The notes under the pieces: generated by a model | Database searches by the model: none | What the model was told of the DNA's origin: nothing | The model's input: the letters and a program-made list of their open reading frames with translations, nothing else | DNA from: Vibrio rhizosphaerae | GTDB lineage: Bacteria; Pseudomonadota; Gammaproteobacteria; Enterobacterales; Vibrionaceae | Direction: 5' to 3' | Assembly: GCF_024347095.1 (NCBI RefSeq) | Contig: NZ_AP024903.1 | Coordinates: forward strand, 620,001 to 684,000 | Length of the DNA: 64,000 bases | Shown: in pieces, positions 9,373 through 19,788 of the stretch | Layout of the letters: each line of letters starts with the position of its first letter | Numbering within the stretch: the stretch's first letter is position 1 | Program-made: the position numbers and the translations under genes

Positions 9373-12075
9373 ATGACAGAACTTACAGTTAAAGCACTGA
9401 GTGAAGAGATTGGTACACCAGTTGACCGCTTATTAGAGCAACTTGCTGACGCAGGAATGACCAAAACGGGAGCGGATAGTGTTTCTGAAGATGAAAAACA
9501 GAAACTGTTAACTTTTCTGCGTAAAGAGCACGGTGGTAGCTCTTCAAAGGATGAACCGACTCGTTTGACATTACAGCGAAAAACTCGCAGCACACTCAGT
9601 GTGAATGCGGGGGGTGGTAAAAGTAAGAATGTTCAGGTTGAAGTGCGCAAAAAACGTACGTATGTTAAGCGTAGTGCAATCGAAGATGAAGCGAAACGTC
9701 AGGCTGAAGAAGCAGCCCAGCGTGAAGCCGAAGAGAAAGCAAAGTTAGAAGCTGAAAAAGCAAAATTAGAAGCTCAGGCGAAGCGTGAAGCTGAAGAAAA
9801 AGCCAAACGGGAAGCTGAAGAGCAGATGAAGCGTGACGCGGAAGAAAAAGCGAAGCGTGAAGAGAAAAGCAGTCAGAAAGTCCAGCTTTCTGATGAAGAG
9901 AAATCCAAGCAAGAGGCAGCGCGACAAGAAGCCGAAGCACTGAAGCGTCGTCAGGAAGAAGAATTGAGACGTAAAGCTGAAGAGGAAAGTCAGCGTCAGC
10001 TCGAAAAAGCGCGTGAATTGGCTGAAAAGAATCAAGAGCGTTGGTCTGCTGCAGAAGAGAAAAAAGGTGATATGGAAGACGAATATACAGATTACCATCT
10101 AACTACTTCCCGTTATGCCCAAGAGGCAGAAGACGAAGCAGACCGTCGAGATGAAGGTAGTCGCCGTGCAAAAGCGAAGAAAAAAGCTTCTGCTCGCGAT
10201 GAACAACGCCAAGAACGTGATATGCGTCCTCGCGGTGGTAAAGGTGGCCGTAACTTAAATCGAGGCCGTGGTAAACCTTCATCAATGCAGCAAGGTTTCG
10301 ATAAAAACGCGACTGTTGCCAAATCTGATGTTGTTATCGGTGAAACGATTGTTGTCTCTGAACTGGCTCAGAAAATGTCAGTAAAAGGCACCGAGGTCAT
10401 CAAAGTGATGATGAAAATGGGTGCAATGGCTACGATCAACCAAGTCATTGATCAGGAAACTGCACAGCTCGTTGCCGAAGAAATGGGTCATAAAGTGATT
10501 CTCCGCAAAGAGAATGAGCTGGAAGAAGCGGTTCTTTCTGACCGGGACAGCAATTCAGAGGCTGTTCCTCGTGCACCGGTTGTAACCATCATGGGACACG
10601 TTGACCACGGGAAAACATCGACACTGGATTACATCCGCCGTACGCACGTTGCGTCCGCCGAAGCAGGTGGTATTACCCAGCACATCGGTGCTTACCATGT
10701 TGAAACTGACAATGGGATGATTACGTTCCTTGATACTCCGGGACACGCGGCATTTACAGCGATGCGTGCTCGTGGTGCTCAGGCGACAGATATCGTGGTA
10801 TTGGTTGTGGCTGCTGACGATGGGGTAATGCCTCAGACGATTGAAGCAATCCAACACTCTAAAGCCGCGAATGTGCCTCTTATCGTTGCCGTGAACAAGA
10901 TCGACAAAGAAGAAGCTAACCCAGATAACGTCAAGAACGAACTGGCTCAATACGACATCATTCCTGAGGAATGGGGTGGTGAAAACATGTTTGTTCATAT
11001 TTCTGCTAAGCAGGGAACAAACGTTGACGCTTTGTTGGAAGCGATCCTGCTTCAAGCGGAAGTTCTGGAACTGACTGCTGTTGCTGATGGCATGGGTTCT
11101 GGTGTTGTGGTTGAGTCTCGGCTGGATAAAGGCCGTGGTCCTGTTGCGACGATTCTGGTTCAGTCTGGTACGCTGCGCAAAGGGGATATCCTGCTTTGTG
11201 GTCAGGAGTATGGCCGAGTCAGAGCGATGCGTGATGAAGTCGGAAATGAAGTGCTGGAAGCGGGGCCGTCAATTCCGGTCGAAGTGCTTGGACTTTCTGG
11301 CGTACCGGCTGCGGGTGATGAAGCTACCGTGGTTCGCGATGAGCGTAAAGCGCGTGAAGTGGCGAACTATCGTCAGGGTAAATTCCGTGAAGTCAAACTG
11401 GCTCGTCAGCAGAAAGCGAAGTTGGAGAATATGTTCTCGAACATGACTGCCGGTGAAGTCGCTGAATTGAATATCGTCCTGAAAGCTGATGTTCAAGGTT
11501 CAGTTGAAGCAATTACTGATGCCTTAGTCAAACTGTCAACTGATGAAGTCAAAGTGAATATCGTTGGTTCTGGTGTCGGTGGTATCACCGAAACTGACGC
11601 GACACTGGCTGCTGCATCGAATGCTATCGTACTGGGCTTTAACGTTCGTGCGGATGCATCTGCTCGCCGAACAATTGAAGCAGAAAACCTTGACCTGCGT
11701 TACTACTCCATCATCTATCAGTTGATTGATGAAGTGAAACAGGCGATGAGCGGCATGCTGGCTCCTGAATTTAAACAGGAGATTATCGGTCTGGCTGAAG
11801 TTCGTGATGTATTCCGTTCTCCGAAACTGGGTGCTATCGCGGGCTGTATGGTGACAGAAGGACTGATTAAACGGAATAATCCGATTCGTGTCCTGCGTGA
11901 TAACGTGGTTATCTATGAAGGTGAACTGGAATCACTCCGTCGCTTTAAAGATGATGTTGCAGAAGTGAAGAATGGTTATGAATGTGGTGTCGGTGTGAAA
12001 AACTATAACGATGTCCGCGTTGGTGACCAGATCGAAGTCTTTGAAACAGTGGAAATTAAACGGTCAATCGACTAA
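9373..12075 (+). CDS. infB: translation initiation factor IF-2
   Basis: IF-2 is the GTPase that places fMet-tRNA on the 30S subunit and promotes subunit joining. The 900-residue product has an N-terminal IF2_N domain, a long charged Ala/Glu/Lys/Arg region (about 100-220) built of imperfect [13 protein letters not shown] repeats, an Arg/Gly-rich linker (about 280-305), and the G domain with GHVDHGKT at 408-415, DTPGH from 454 and NKID from 508. Domains III and IV follow, ending in the fMet-tRNA-binding beta barrel. Shorter isoforms from internal starts exist in E. coli; I did not locate them here. Confidence 0.97.
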   Translation: MTELTVKALSEEIGTPVDRLLEQLADAGMTKTGADSVSEDEKQKLLTFLRKEHGGSSSKDEPTRLTLQRKTRSTLSVNAGGGKSKNVQVEVRKKRTYVKRSAIEDEAKRQAEEAAQREAEEKAKLEAEKAKLEAQAKREAEEKAKREAEEQMKRDAEEKAKREEKSSQKVQLSDEEKSKQEAARQEAEALKRRQEEELRRKAEEESQRQLEKARELAEKNQERWSAAEEKKGDMEDEYTDYHLTTSRYAQEAEDEADRRDEGSRRAKAKKKASARDEQRQERDMRPRGGKGGRNLNRGRGKPSSMQQGFDKNATVAKSDVVIGETIVVSELAQKMSVKGTEVIKVMMKMGAMATINQVIDQETAQLVAEEMGHKVILRKENELEEAVLSDRDSNSEAVPRAPVVTIMGHVDHGKTSTLDYIRRTHVASAEAGGITQHIGAYHVETDNGMITFLDTPGHAAFTAMRARGAQATDIVVLVVAADDGVMPQTIEAIQHSKAANVPLIVAVNKIDKEEANPDNVKNELAQYDIIPEEWGGENMFVHISAKQGTNVDALLEAILLQAEVLELTAVADGMGSGVVVESRLDKGRGPVATILVQSGTLRKGDILLCGQEYGRVRAMRDEVGNEVLEAGPSIPVEVLGLSGVPAAGDEATVVRDERKAREVANYRQGKFREVKLARQQKAKLENMFSNMTAGEVAELNIVLKADVQGSVEAITDALVKLSTDEVKVNIVGSGVGGITETDATLAAASNAIVLGFNVRADASARRTIEAENLDLRYYSIIYQLIDEVKQAMSGMLAPEFKQEIIGLAEVRDVFRSPKLGAIAGCMVTEGLIKRNNPIRVLRDNVVIYEGELESLRRFKDDVAEVKNGYECGVGVKNYNDVRVGDQIEVFETVEIKRSID

Positions 12076-12143
12076 CCGTTATGGGTGATCTCTTTTGATC
12101 ACCGGAACCGTTGTTGAATGGATCGTTGGTTGTTGAATACACC

Positions 12144-12172
12144 ATGGGGGGTTGGCTAGACCATCCCCCCAT
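12144..12172 (+). repeat. G/C-tract hairpin between infB and rbfA
   Basis: ATGGGGGG (12144-12151) pairs with CCCCCCAT (12165-12172), and an inner TGG/CCA continues the stem. A pyrimidine-rich stretch, not a clean T run, follows. It could be a weak terminator or a processing/stability hairpin inside the operon. Confidence 0.55.
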
Positions 12173-12195
12173 TCTTTCTATGAGAAAGTTTAAAT

Positions 12196-12591
12196 ATGGC
12201 AAAAGATTTTAGTCGTACGCAGCGCGTGTCTCAGCAGCTGCAGAAAGAGCTGGCAATGATATTGCAGCGTGAAGTCAGAGATTCTCGTCTGGGGATGGTG
12301 ACAATTTCTGAAGTAAAAGTTTCCCGGGATTTGGCGTATGCCAAAGTGTATGTCTCCTTCTTATGTGTTGGCGAGCAGACGCCTGAAAGCTGTCTGAAAG
12401 CGCTGAAAGAGCATGAGTCTCACATTCGGATGATGTTAGGCAAGCGGATTCGTCTGCGCCTGACACCTGAAGTCCGGTTTGTTTATGACGATACGTTGGT
12501 TGAAGGGATGCGCATGTCGAATCTGGTCAATCAAGCTGTTGATGAAGACAAACGAAAAAGAGGTGAATCAGGCTCGGATGAGGAGGCGTAA
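12196..12591 (+). CDS. rbfA: 30S ribosome-binding factor RbfA
   Basis: RbfA acts in late 16S rRNA processing and cold adaptation. The 131-residue product starts [19 protein letters not shown] and has the type II KH-like core ([22 protein letters not shown]) and the [23 protein letters not shown] segment. The last 15 residues are a charged tail. The truB ATG overlaps its stop (TAATG), so translation is probably coupled. Confidence 0.96.
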   Translation: MAKDFSRTQRVSQQLQKELAMILQREVRDSRLGMVTISEVKVSRDLAYAKVYVSFLCVGEQTPESCLKALKEHESHIRMMLGKRIRLRLTPEVRFVYDDTLVEGMRMSNLVNQAVDEDKRKRGESGSDEEA

Positions 12592-13529
12592 TGGCTCGTC
12601 GTCGTAAAGGTCGCCCGGTTGATGGCATCATTTTACTGGATAAACCTACGGGGATTTCCTCCAATGATGCGCTCCAGAAAGTGAAGCGCATTTTCTTTGC
12701 AGAAAAGGCCGGACATACGGGGGCGTTAGATCCGCTGGCAACCGGTATGCTTCCTATCTGTCTGGGAGAGGCGACCAAGTTTTCTCAATTTCTTCTCGAT
12801 TCAGATAAAAAATATCGGGTGATTGCAAAACTGGGGATCCGGACCAATACCTCTGACTCTGACGGTGAGGTTGTTGAGACTCGTCCGGTGCAAATCACTG
12901 AAGTGGATTTGATGCGGTCGATTGAGAAATTTAAAGGTGAAACCGCGCAGATTCCATCGATGTTTTCAGCATTGAAGTATCAAGGGCGACCTCTGTATGA
13001 ATATGCCCGGGAAGGCATCGAAGTGCCCAGAGAGGCCCGTCAGATCACGGTTTATTCCATTGAACTGCTCCGCTATGAAGCGGATGAAGTCGAGATGGAA
13101 ATCCATTGTTCTAAAGGCACTTATATTCGGACGATCGTTGATGATCTGGGTGAAATGTTAGGCTGCGGGGCTCATGTGACGTATCTACGTCGTACCGCAG
13201 TTGCTCAATATCCGGCTGAACGGATGGTGACACTTGATGCGCTGGAAGAGATACTTCAGTCAGCCCGTGAACAGGATGTTGCCCCAAGTACCTTACTTGA
13301 CCCGCTGTTATTGCCGATGGATTCCGCCGTTCAGTCACTGCCTGAAGTGAATTTGATTCCTGATTTGGCTGGTATGGTTCAGAAAGGGCAGGCTGTTCAG
13401 GTTTTTGGTGCGCCAACCCATGGCACCATCCGATTAACGGTTGGGGAAGAACACGGTTTTATCGGCGTTGGTGAGATTGACGATGACGGCAAGATCGCTC
13501 CCAAACGATTAGTTGTTTTTCGTGAGTGA
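12591..13529 (+). CDS. truB: tRNA pseudouridine(55) synthase TruB
   Basis: TruB makes pseudouridine 55 in the T loop of tRNAs. The 312-residue product has [18 protein letters not shown], the catalytic segment [15 protein letters not shown] (Asp in ALD), the [14 protein letters not shown] motif, and the C-terminal PUA-like domain. The start overlaps the rbfA stop by one base. The next gene, rpsO, has its own promoter. Confidence 0.96.
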   Translation: MARRRKGRPVDGIILLDKPTGISSNDALQKVKRIFFAEKAGHTGALDPLATGMLPICLGEATKFSQFLLDSDKKYRVIAKLGIRTNTSDSDGEVVETRPVQITEVDLMRSIEKFKGETAQIPSMFSALKYQGRPLYEYAREGIEVPREARQITVYSIELLRYEADEVEMEIHCSKGTYIRTIVDDLGEMLGCGAHVTYLRRTAVAQYPAERMVTLDALEEILQSAREQDVAPSTLLDPLLLPMDSAVQSLPEVNLIPDLAGMVQKGQAVQVFGAPTHGTIRLTVGEEHGFIGVGEIDDDGKIAPKRLVVFRE

Positions 13530-13558
13530 AACATCGGTTATTTCCGAATGATTCGCTA

Positions 13559-13593
13559 TTGCGGGGATAGGGAATATTCTCTATAATCCCCGC
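13559..13593 (+). promoter_or_regulatory. rpsO promoter inside an inverted repeat
   Basis: TTGCGG (13559-13564), a 17-bp spacer and TATAAT (13582-13587) form a good sigma-70 promoter. GCGGGGAT (13561-13568) and ATCCCCGC (13586-13593) flank it as perfect inverted arms, so the -10 lies inside a dyad. Confidence 0.65.
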
Positions 13594-13660
13594 TCCTCGT
13601 GTCGGCTGAATCAGAGATTGGCTGACACAAACTAAAACTCAAACTCTTAGGAGAGAAATT

Positions 13661-13930
13661 ATGTCTCTGAATGCAGAAACTAAAGCAGCAATCGTTGCTG
13701 ATTACGCGCGTGGCGAAGGCGATACTGGTTCACCAGAAGTTCAAGTTGCTCTATTGACAGCTTCAATCAACCACCTTCAAGGTCACTTCAAAGAGCACAA
13801 AGGCGATCACCATAGCCGTCGTGGTCTTTTACGCATGGTTTCTCGTCGTCGTAAGCTTCTGGATTACCTGAAAGGTAAAGATCTGGATCGTTACCACGAC
13901 CTTATCCAACGTCTTGGCCTACGTCGCTAA
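13661..13930 (+). CDS. rpsO: 30S ribosomal protein S15
   Basis: S15 is a primary 16S rRNA-binding protein of the 30S platform. The 89-residue product is full length and shows the family sequence [44 protein letters not shown] and [19 protein letters not shown] lies upstream at good spacing. A strong terminator follows, then the pnp leader, the same rpsO-pnp order as E. coli. Confidence 0.98.
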   Translation: MSLNAETKAAIVADYARGEGDTGSPEVQVALLTASINHLQGHFKEHKGDHHSRRGLLRMVSRRRKLLDYLKGKDLDRYHDLIQRLGLRR

Positions 13931-13944
13931 GATTGGATTTGTAC

Positions 13945-13970
13945 AAAAAAGGGGCGAAAGCCCCTTTTTT
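13945..13970 (+). terminator. rpsO terminator
   Basis: AAAAAAGGGGC-GAAA-GCCCCTTTTTT is a GNRA-loop intrinsic terminator. A perfect dyad GGCTAAATTTAGCC follows at 13974-13987. Confidence 0.92.
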
Positions 13971-14088
13971 AATGGCTAAATTTAGCCAAAGGCCGCTCGA
14001 GTAGTTTATACTAGCGACCGTTGAAGTCAGTTGACTGAATTCAACACTCAGACTCAAAGCATGACAGTCACCGAAGTCGGCCAAAAGG

Positions 14089-14148
14089 TCGCGACTATTC
14101 AAAGGAGATTGGTATCGATGTTGTTCAGTATCCTTTCACTAGTCGCGA
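14089..14148 (+). promoter_or_regulatory. long stem in pnp leader, likely RNase III site
   Basis: TCGCGACTA (14089-14097) pairs with TAGTCGCGA (14140-14148), and AAAGGA (14101-14106) with TCCTTT (14131-14136), separated by a 3x3 internal loop. The stem lies 60 bp before the pnp start. In E. coli a pnp leader duplex is cut by RNase III, after which PNPase represses its own mRNA; the same role is inferred. Confidence 0.65.
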
Positions 14149-14208
14149 TTTGTGATGCCTTGAGGATTGTTCACCCATTTCTAGGATAACCTAGGCAAAG
14201 GAATAATA

Positions 14209-16344
14209 ATGTTTGAAAAACCAGTTGTGAAAACCTTTCAATATGGCAATCACACCGTCACGATTGAAACTGGCGTAATTGCACGTCAGGCAACCTCAGC
14301 AGTTATGGTCACCATGGACGATACATCGGTATTCGTTTCTGTGGTTGGAAAAAAAGAAGCGGTAGAAGGTCAAGATTTCTTCCCGCTCACAGTGAACTAT
14401 CAGGAACGGACTTATGCAGCCGGTAAGATTCCTGGCGGATTCTTTAAACGTGAAGGTCGTCCTTCTGAAGGCGAAACGCTGACGGCTCGCCTGATCGACC
14501 GTCCAATTCGTCCTCTGTTCCCTGATGGCTTTACCAATGAAGTTCAGATTATTGCCACGGTGATGGCGGTGAATCCTGATGTTCAACCCGATATCCCAAG
14601 CATGATCGGTACTTCTGCCGCGTTGGCGATTTCCGGGATTCCATTTAATGGCCCGATTGGTGCGGCTCGTGTGGGTCACATTGATGGTCAACTCGTACTG
14701 AACCCAAGCGCAAAAGAACTGGCTCAGTCTCGTCTGGACTTGGTTGTTGCAGGTACAGAGAATGCCGTTCTGATGGTTGAATCTGAAGCAGATATTCTGT
14801 CTGAAGAAGAGATGCTTTCTGCGGTCGTTTTTGGTCATGAACAGCAACAAGTCGTGATCCAAGCGATCAATGAATTTGCAGCTGAAGTTGCAACGCCGGC
14901 ATGGTCTTGGAGCGCGCCTGAAGTCAATGTAAGTTTGAAAGCATTGGTTGCAGAACATGCAGAAACTCGTCTTGCTGAGGCGTATCAAATTACTGAAAAG
15001 CTAGCACGTTACGAGCAAGTGGGTCAGATCAAATCGGAAGTCATTGCTAAATTGTTAGAGCAAGATGATTCTCTGGATGAAAATGAACTGCGTAATATGC
15101 TGAGTTCATTAGAAAAACAAGTCGTTCGTAGCCGTATCCTTTCTGGTGCGCCGCGTATTGACGGTCGTGAAAAAGATATGGTTCGTGCACTGGATGTGCG
15201 TACTGGTGTACTGCCTCGCGTGCATGGTTCATCTCTGTTTACTCGTGGTGAAACCCAAGCCATCGTCACTGCGACACTGGGGACTCAGCGTGATGCACAG
15301 ATTATCGATGAGTTAACGGGTGAGAGAAAAGATCACTTCTTGTTCCACTATAACTTCCCTCCTTACTGTGTGGGTGAAACCGGGTTTGTTGGTTCACCAA
15401 AACGTCGTGAAATCGGTCATGGTCGTTTGGCGAAGCGTGGTATTCAAGCCGTGATGCCATCAATTGATGAATTCCCATATACCGTTCGTGTGGTCTCTGA
15501 AATTACAGAATCGAATGGCTCTTCTTCAATGGCTTCTGTGTGTGGTTCATCCTTGGCATTGATGGATGCCGGTGTGCCAATTAAGGCTTCTGTTGCCGGT
15601 ATCGCGATGGGTCTGGTGAAAGAGAACGATGATTTTGTCGTTCTGTCTGACATTCTGGGTGATGAAGATCACCTGGGTGATATGGACTTTAAAGTTGCCG
15701 GAACATCAAATGGTGTGACTGCACTGCAAATGGATATCAAAATCGAAGGGATCACAAAAGAGATCATGCAGATCGCATTGAATCAGGCAAAAGGTGCGCG
15801 TTTGCACATTCTGTCTGTGATGGATAAAGCGATCGGGAGTGCGCGTGATGATATTTCTCAGTTTGCACCTCGTATCCATACAATGAAAATCAGTGCTGAT
15901 AAGATCAAAGATGTTATCGGTAAGGGGGGTGCAGTGATTCGTGCACTGACCGAAGAAACGGGTACCACAATTGAAATTGAAGATGATGGCACGATTAAGA
16001 TCGCTGCAACAGAAGGTGAAGCGGCTAAACATGCGATTCGTCGTATTGAAGAGTTGACTGCTGAAGTTGAAGTTGGTCGGATCTACACGGGTAAAGTGAC
16101 TCGTATCGTCGATTTCGGTGCTTTCGTCGCTGTACTTGGTGCTAAAGAAGGTCTGGTTCATATTTCTCAAATCGCAGATCAGCGGGTTGAGAAAGTGACT
16201 GATTACCTGAAAGAAGGTCAAGAAGTTCAGGTGAAAGTATTGGAAATTGATCGTCAAAACCGTATTCGCCTGAGTATGAAAGAAGCCGTCGCGAAACCAG
16301 CGGCTGAAGACGCATCACAACAAGCACCATCTGACGCAGAATAG
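14209..16344 (+). CDS. pnp: polyribonucleotide nucleotidyltransferase (PNPase)
   Basis: PNPase is a trimeric phosphorolytic 3'-5' exoribonuclease and a degradosome subunit. The 711-residue product matches E. coli length. It has two RNase PH domains (about 1-210 and 310-545) joined by a helical linker, then KH (about 555-615, [17 protein letters not shown]) and S1 (about 620-690, [33 protein letters not shown]). The catalytic-core sequence [28 protein letters not shown] is present. A leader stem upstream points to RNase III autoregulation. Confidence 0.97.
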   Translation: MFEKPVVKTFQYGNHTVTIETGVIARQATSAVMVTMDDTSVFVSVVGKKEAVEGQDFFPLTVNYQERTYAAGKIPGGFFKREGRPSEGETLTARLIDRPIRPLFPDGFTNEVQIIATVMAVNPDVQPDIPSMIGTSAALAISGIPFNGPIGAARVGHIDGQLVLNPSAKELAQSRLDLVVAGTENAVLMVESEADILSEEEMLSAVVFGHEQQQVVIQAINEFAAEVATPAWSWSAPEVNVSLKALVAEHAETRLAEAYQITEKLARYEQVGQIKSEVIAKLLEQDDSLDENELRNMLSSLEKQVVRSRILSGAPRIDGREKDMVRALDVRTGVLPRVHGSSLFTRGETQAIVTATLGTQRDAQIIDELTGERKDHFLFHYNFPPYCVGETGFVGSPKRREIGHGRLAKRGIQAVMPSIDEFPYTVRVVSEITESNGSSSMASVCGSSLALMDAGVPIKASVAGIAMGLVKENDDFVVLSDILGDEDHLGDMDFKVAGTSNGVTALQMDIKIEGITKEIMQIALNQAKGARLHILSVMDKAIGSARDDISQFAPRIHTMKISADKIKDVIGKGGAVIRALTEETGTTIEIEDDGTIKIAATEGEAAKHAIRRIEELTAEVEVGRIYTGKVTRIVDFGAFVAVLGAKEGLVHISQIADQRVEKVTDYLKEGQEVQVKVLEIDRQNRIRLSMKEAVAKPAAEDASQQAPSDAE

Positions 16345-16408
16345 AAACGAACCTCTGGGATAAGATATATCCTTTGGGTCGCTTTTTTATTTGCAAGCAT
16401 GATGTTAT

Positions 16409-16437
16409 AAAGGGGGCTGTTTGGCTCCCTTTTTTTA
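16409..16437 (+). terminator. pnp terminator
   Basis: AAAGGG...GC / GGCTCCCTTT stem with one G-T pair, a short loop and a run of seven T. It lies between pnp and the chosen nlpI start. Confidence 0.75.
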
Positions 16438-16460
16438 TGAGAGCGTTGAGGAGAATAATT

Positions 16461-17363
16461 TTGGCGAAGTGGTTTCTCACAGTTTTGACTGGCTTCAGTT
16501 TACTTCTGATTGCTGGGTGCTCATCGATGCAGCATCAACAGGAGTCTGAGTGGTTGTACGCCCCGATGGCTCGGCCGTTACAACCGACGATTCAACAAGA
16601 AGTAAAAATTTTACGCTTGAGTCAGCTGCTCCAACAAAAAGAACTCTCTGACGAAATCCGGGCCAAAGTATTTTATGAGCGCGGAAATAGTTACGATTCG
16701 CTGGGATTAAAAAATCTGGCTCGTTTGGATTTTGAACAGTCGTTACGCTTTTATCCGTCTCAGCCTGAAGTCTTCAATATGCTGGGCGTTTATTACACCG
16801 AAATCAACGATTTTGATGCTGCTTATGAGTCATTTGATTCGGCGCTCGAACTTGATCCGAAAAGTGTATACGCAGGCAGAAATTTGGCCATTGCACTACA
16901 TTACGGTGGTCGGCCTCGTTTAGCGCGGGATGAAATCGAGCAGGTCATCCAACAAGATCCCGCCGATCCTTTCAGTGCTTTATGGCAATATCTGATTGTC
17001 AGTGATATTGATGCGGATGTTGCACAGCAAGCGTTGTTAAAAAGTTATCAGTCACATCAGTCTGATGCAAAAGAGGCTTGGGGATGGTCATTGGTTGCCA
17101 TGATGTTGGGTGAAACTGATGACTCGACTGTCTTCAAACAAATTTTGCAGGAGACCAGTGACAACACGGTACTGGCTCGTCGATTAACGGAAGCCTATTT
17201 TTATCTCGGTAAGCGTTACCAGATGCAAGACCAATATGCAGAAGCGGTCGCACTTTATAAACTCGCAATCTCAATGAATGTTTACGAGTATGTTGAACAT
17301 CGTTACGCTTTCTTAGAACTGGAACAGATATACCATAAGATTAAGGACAATCATTCATCGTAA
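16461..17363 (+). CDS. nlpI: lipoprotein NlpI
   Basis: NlpI is an outer-membrane lipoprotein with tetratricopeptide repeats that scaffolds peptidoglycan hydrolases and the protease Prc. I start at a TTG at 16461 with GAGGAG 7 nt upstream; in-frame ATGs further up lie within or before the pnp terminator. The 300-residue product then has a signal peptide and lipobox (LLIAGC, Cys at residue 20). TPR units include DSLGLKNLARLDFEQSLRFYP and EVFNMLGVYYTEINDFDAAYESFDSALELDP. Length and position after pnp match E. coli nlpI (294 residues). Confidence 0.94.
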   Translation: MAKWFLTVLTGFSLLLIAGCSSMQHQQESEWLYAPMARPLQPTIQQEVKILRLSQLLQQKELSDEIRAKVFYERGNSYDSLGLKNLARLDFEQSLRFYPSQPEVFNMLGVYYTEINDFDAAYESFDSALELDPKSVYAGRNLAIALHYGGRPRLARDEIEQVIQQDPADPFSALWQYLIVSDIDADVAQQALLKSYQSHQSDAKEAWGWSLVAMMLGETDDSTVFKQILQETSDNTVLARRLTEAYFYLGKRYQMQDQYAEAVALYKLAISMNVYEYVEHRYAFLELEQIYHKIKDNHSS

Positions 17364-17449
17364 TCTCGATGTTTTCTTGATTAAAATGATTACCTCAGGA
17401 CGGTTTTTCAGCTTTTGAATTCGTTACCCGAGGTGAAGTGTATCGTAGG

Positions 17450-17480
17450 CAGCCTGCATGAATTTTTGCAGGCTGTTTGT
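17450..17480 (+). terminator. nlpI terminator
   Basis: CAGCCTGC (17450-17457) and GCAGGCTG (17468-17475) make an 8-bp stem with a 10-nt loop and a short T-rich tail, just before the MATE gene. Confidence 0.65.
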
Positions 17481-17501
17481 ATTTCAGGTTTGGATTGAAT
17501 C

Positions 17502-18827
17502 ATGCAATTGTCCATTTATTCACAGTATTTTCGTTATGCTATTCCAACCGTTGCTGCCATGTTAGTCAATGGGGTATACCAGCTCATTGATGGTATTTTT
17601 ATTGGACAGTATCTTGGGGTTGACGGACTCGCCGGGATCAATATTGCCTGGACGATGATTGGCTTCTTGGTTGGTATCGGTTTAATGGTTGGTGTCGGCA
17701 CCGGAGCCATTACTTCGATTTACAAAGGACAAAAGAATATTTCGGCGGCCCGCCAGACGATCAGTACCGGACTGATTCTGTTGGTGTTGTTATCGGTTTT
17801 ACTGTCTGTTGGATTGTGGCATTTTATGGTCGATATCCTCAATTGGCAAACGCATGACCCCCACGTATTTGCAATGGCGATGCAGTATATGCAGGTGGTG
17901 TTGTTCACCTCTTGTTTTACTCTGGCTTCAACCGCATTCCCCTTTCTGATGAGAAACGATGACAGTCCGGCACTGGCAACCTATCTGATGATCATCGGCG
18001 GGTGTCTGAATATTGTCTTTGACTATCTCTTCATTGTGGTCTGGGAAATGGGTTTACAGGGCGCTGCGATTGCGACGGCGATATCACAGGGCGTCGTCAC
18101 GATTGTCGGGCTGAGTTATTTCTTTTCTCCGGCAGCCTCTTTACGTTTGACGTTGGCTGACCTCCGGTTTTTCCGTTGGCAGGATATTCGTCAGATTGTT
18201 CTGGTTGGTCTTTCAAGCTTTTTTATGTACCTCTACTGGAGTGTCATGGTTGCACTGCATAACAGTCAATTTGCGATTTATGGCGGCACCACGGCTTTGG
18301 GGGCATACACGATTCTCGGCTATGTTGTGACATTCTATTATTTGACGGTGGAAGGGTTTGCCAGTGGGATGCAACCGTTAGTCAGCTTTAACTACGGTGC
18401 TAAGCAGTGGCACAATATTAAACAGCTATTATGGCTCGCGATGGGATTGTCGGTATCATTTGGTGTGATTGTGACTCTGGTTATGAATCTTTATCCTCAT
18501 GATATTATTGCGATTTTCAACCGTGATAATGCTGAACTCAGTGACTATGCGACTTACGGGATACGGCTCCATTTTATTGCCCTGTTCTTGGATGGATTTA
18601 TTGTCGTGGCATCTGCGTTTTATCAATCGATCAACCGGGGGAAAAAGGCCATCGGGATCGCTTTAGGGAACATTCTGATTCAGCCGCCATTCCTCTTTTT
18701 GCTCCCGTTAAGCTGGGGATTAACCGGCGTTTGGTTAGCATTTCCCATTTCAAATATTGTGTTGTCTTCGGTGGTGTTGGTTATCTTGTACAAAGATATC
18801 AGACGGCTGTTTTATTCAGCCGCCTGA
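17502..18827 (+). CDS. MATE family efflux transporter
   Basis: A 441-residue polytopic membrane protein with about 12 predicted membrane segments. The N-terminus (RYAIPTVAAMLVNGVYQLIDGIFIGQYLGVDGLAGINI) and the repeat-like second half (GFASGMQPLVSFNYGAKQW) are typical of MATE drug/sodium antiporters of the DinF/NorM superfamily. The substrate cannot be told from sequence. It is probably a single-gene unit, convergent with ubiV. Confidence 0.85.
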   Translation: MQLSIYSQYFRYAIPTVAAMLVNGVYQLIDGIFIGQYLGVDGLAGINIAWTMIGFLVGIGLMVGVGTGAITSIYKGQKNISAARQTISTGLILLVLLSVLLSVGLWHFMVDILNWQTHDPHVFAMAMQYMQVVLFTSCFTLASTAFPFLMRNDDSPALATYLMIIGGCLNIVFDYLFIVVWEMGLQGAAIATAISQGVVTIVGLSYFFSPAASLRLTLADLRFFRWQDIRQIVLVGLSSFFMYLYWSVMVALHNSQFAIYGGTTALGAYTILGYVVTFYYLTVEGFASGMQPLVSFNYGAKQWHNIKQLLWLAMGLSVSFGVIVTLVMNLYPHDIIAIFNRDNAELSDYATYGIRLHFIALFLDGFIVVASAFYQSINRGKKAIGIALGNILIQPPFLFLLPLSWGLTGVWLAFPISNIVLSSVVLVILYKDIRRLFYSAA

Positions 18828-18868
18828 TAGGCATTGCATCCGATCATGCAGGGGGTGCATCGTGCGTT

Positions 18869-19756
18869 TTAGCGGGATTCAGCAGGCACATTCTCTAAAC
18901 CCGCGACACGGTGCCAATAGCCATTACATTGGTGACTGTCTAATGGATAGGATTGCGCTGCGGTTTCGTTATCGCGAAATGCTTGCAGGGTTGTCAGGGT
19001 TTGCGCATCTGTCGGACTAAGGCGGACCACATCGACGCTGTCGGTCATCGTGGGTAATTCGTTGATCAAATTATAGCAGTAGCCTGATTGTGTCTGAATG
19101 CCGTTCAGATTAAAGACGTCTTGCCCTTCCTGACTTTGGACACGGATACCATTGGGATAATTGATACAACAGGTTTTACATTCATCTTTCGGGCGGTTTT
19201 CGGCCCGGGCCGTGAAACAACGGGCGGAGTATGCCAGAGGGAGATAACCATAGCCGAATATTTCAACTTCAAAGGCGTTGCGAATCCCTAATGTTTCACA
19301 TTGATGTAGCACTTGTTGCAGCCATGAATGAGAAAGTTCGACGGGCATACACCATCGGATCATGCCTTGGCGAAGAAGGTATTTCAACGTATGAGCGTTG
19401 TAACAGTTAATCGCCGGCCCGACAACAAATGGTACCCGCTTTTCACTGGCGAGATGAACCGCTGAAACATCGTTGGCTTCAATGATAAAATCACCGTTAT
19501 CAATGTATTTCTTCATCACGGTCAGTTCACTGCGGGACTCAAGCAATGCCATCGTTGACAGGACAACTTGTTTACCTGTCTGTGCCATGTCCTGTGCGAT
19601 TGCCAGCCAGTCGTGTGCTTTTAACTCTCGCCGTTTGGAACAAACCGTTTCTCCCAGATAAATAATATCTGCGCTGGAGGTTTGCGCCTGACGGTAGAAC
19701 TGTTCAAGCTCGGCTTTGGGCCAGAAATAGAGTAATGGGCCTAATGCATATTTCAT
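18869..19756 (-). CDS. ubiV: ubiquinone anaerobic biosynthesis protein UbiV
   Basis: UbiV, a U32-family 4Fe-4S protein, works with UbiU and UbiT in the oxygen-independent hydroxylations of ubiquinone synthesis. The 295-residue product closely follows E. coli YhbV (292): MKYALGPLLYFWPK at the start, SADIIYLGETVCSKRRELK, RWCMPVELS, and the cysteine cluster CFTARAENRPKDECKTCC that binds iron-sulfur with the earlier Cys near residue 39. It lies 32 bp after ubiU, so the two form an operon. Confidence 0.95.
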   Translation of the reverse strand: MKYALGPLLYFWPKAELEQFYRQAQTSSADIIYLGETVCSKRRELKAHDWLAIAQDMAQTGKQVVLSTMALLESRSELTVMKKYIDNGDFIIEANDVSAVHLASEKRVPFVVGPAINCYNAHTLKYLLRQGMIRWCMPVELSHSWLQQVLHQCETLGIRNAFEVEIFGYGYLPLAYSARCFTARAENRPKDECKTCCINYPNGIRVQSQEGQDVFNLNGIQTQSGYCYNLINELPTMTDSVDVVRLSPTDAQTLTTLQAFRDNETAAQSYPLDSHQCNGYWHRVAGLENVPAESR

Positions 19757-19788
19757 CTGTGAATTCTCTTGTTATGACCACTTTCTTG

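Noticed and set aside
9665..10098. Leucine-rich and phenylalanine-rich minus-strand frames opposite infB
   Set aside because: They are antisense shadows of the repetitive Ala/Glu/Lys-coding segment of infB.
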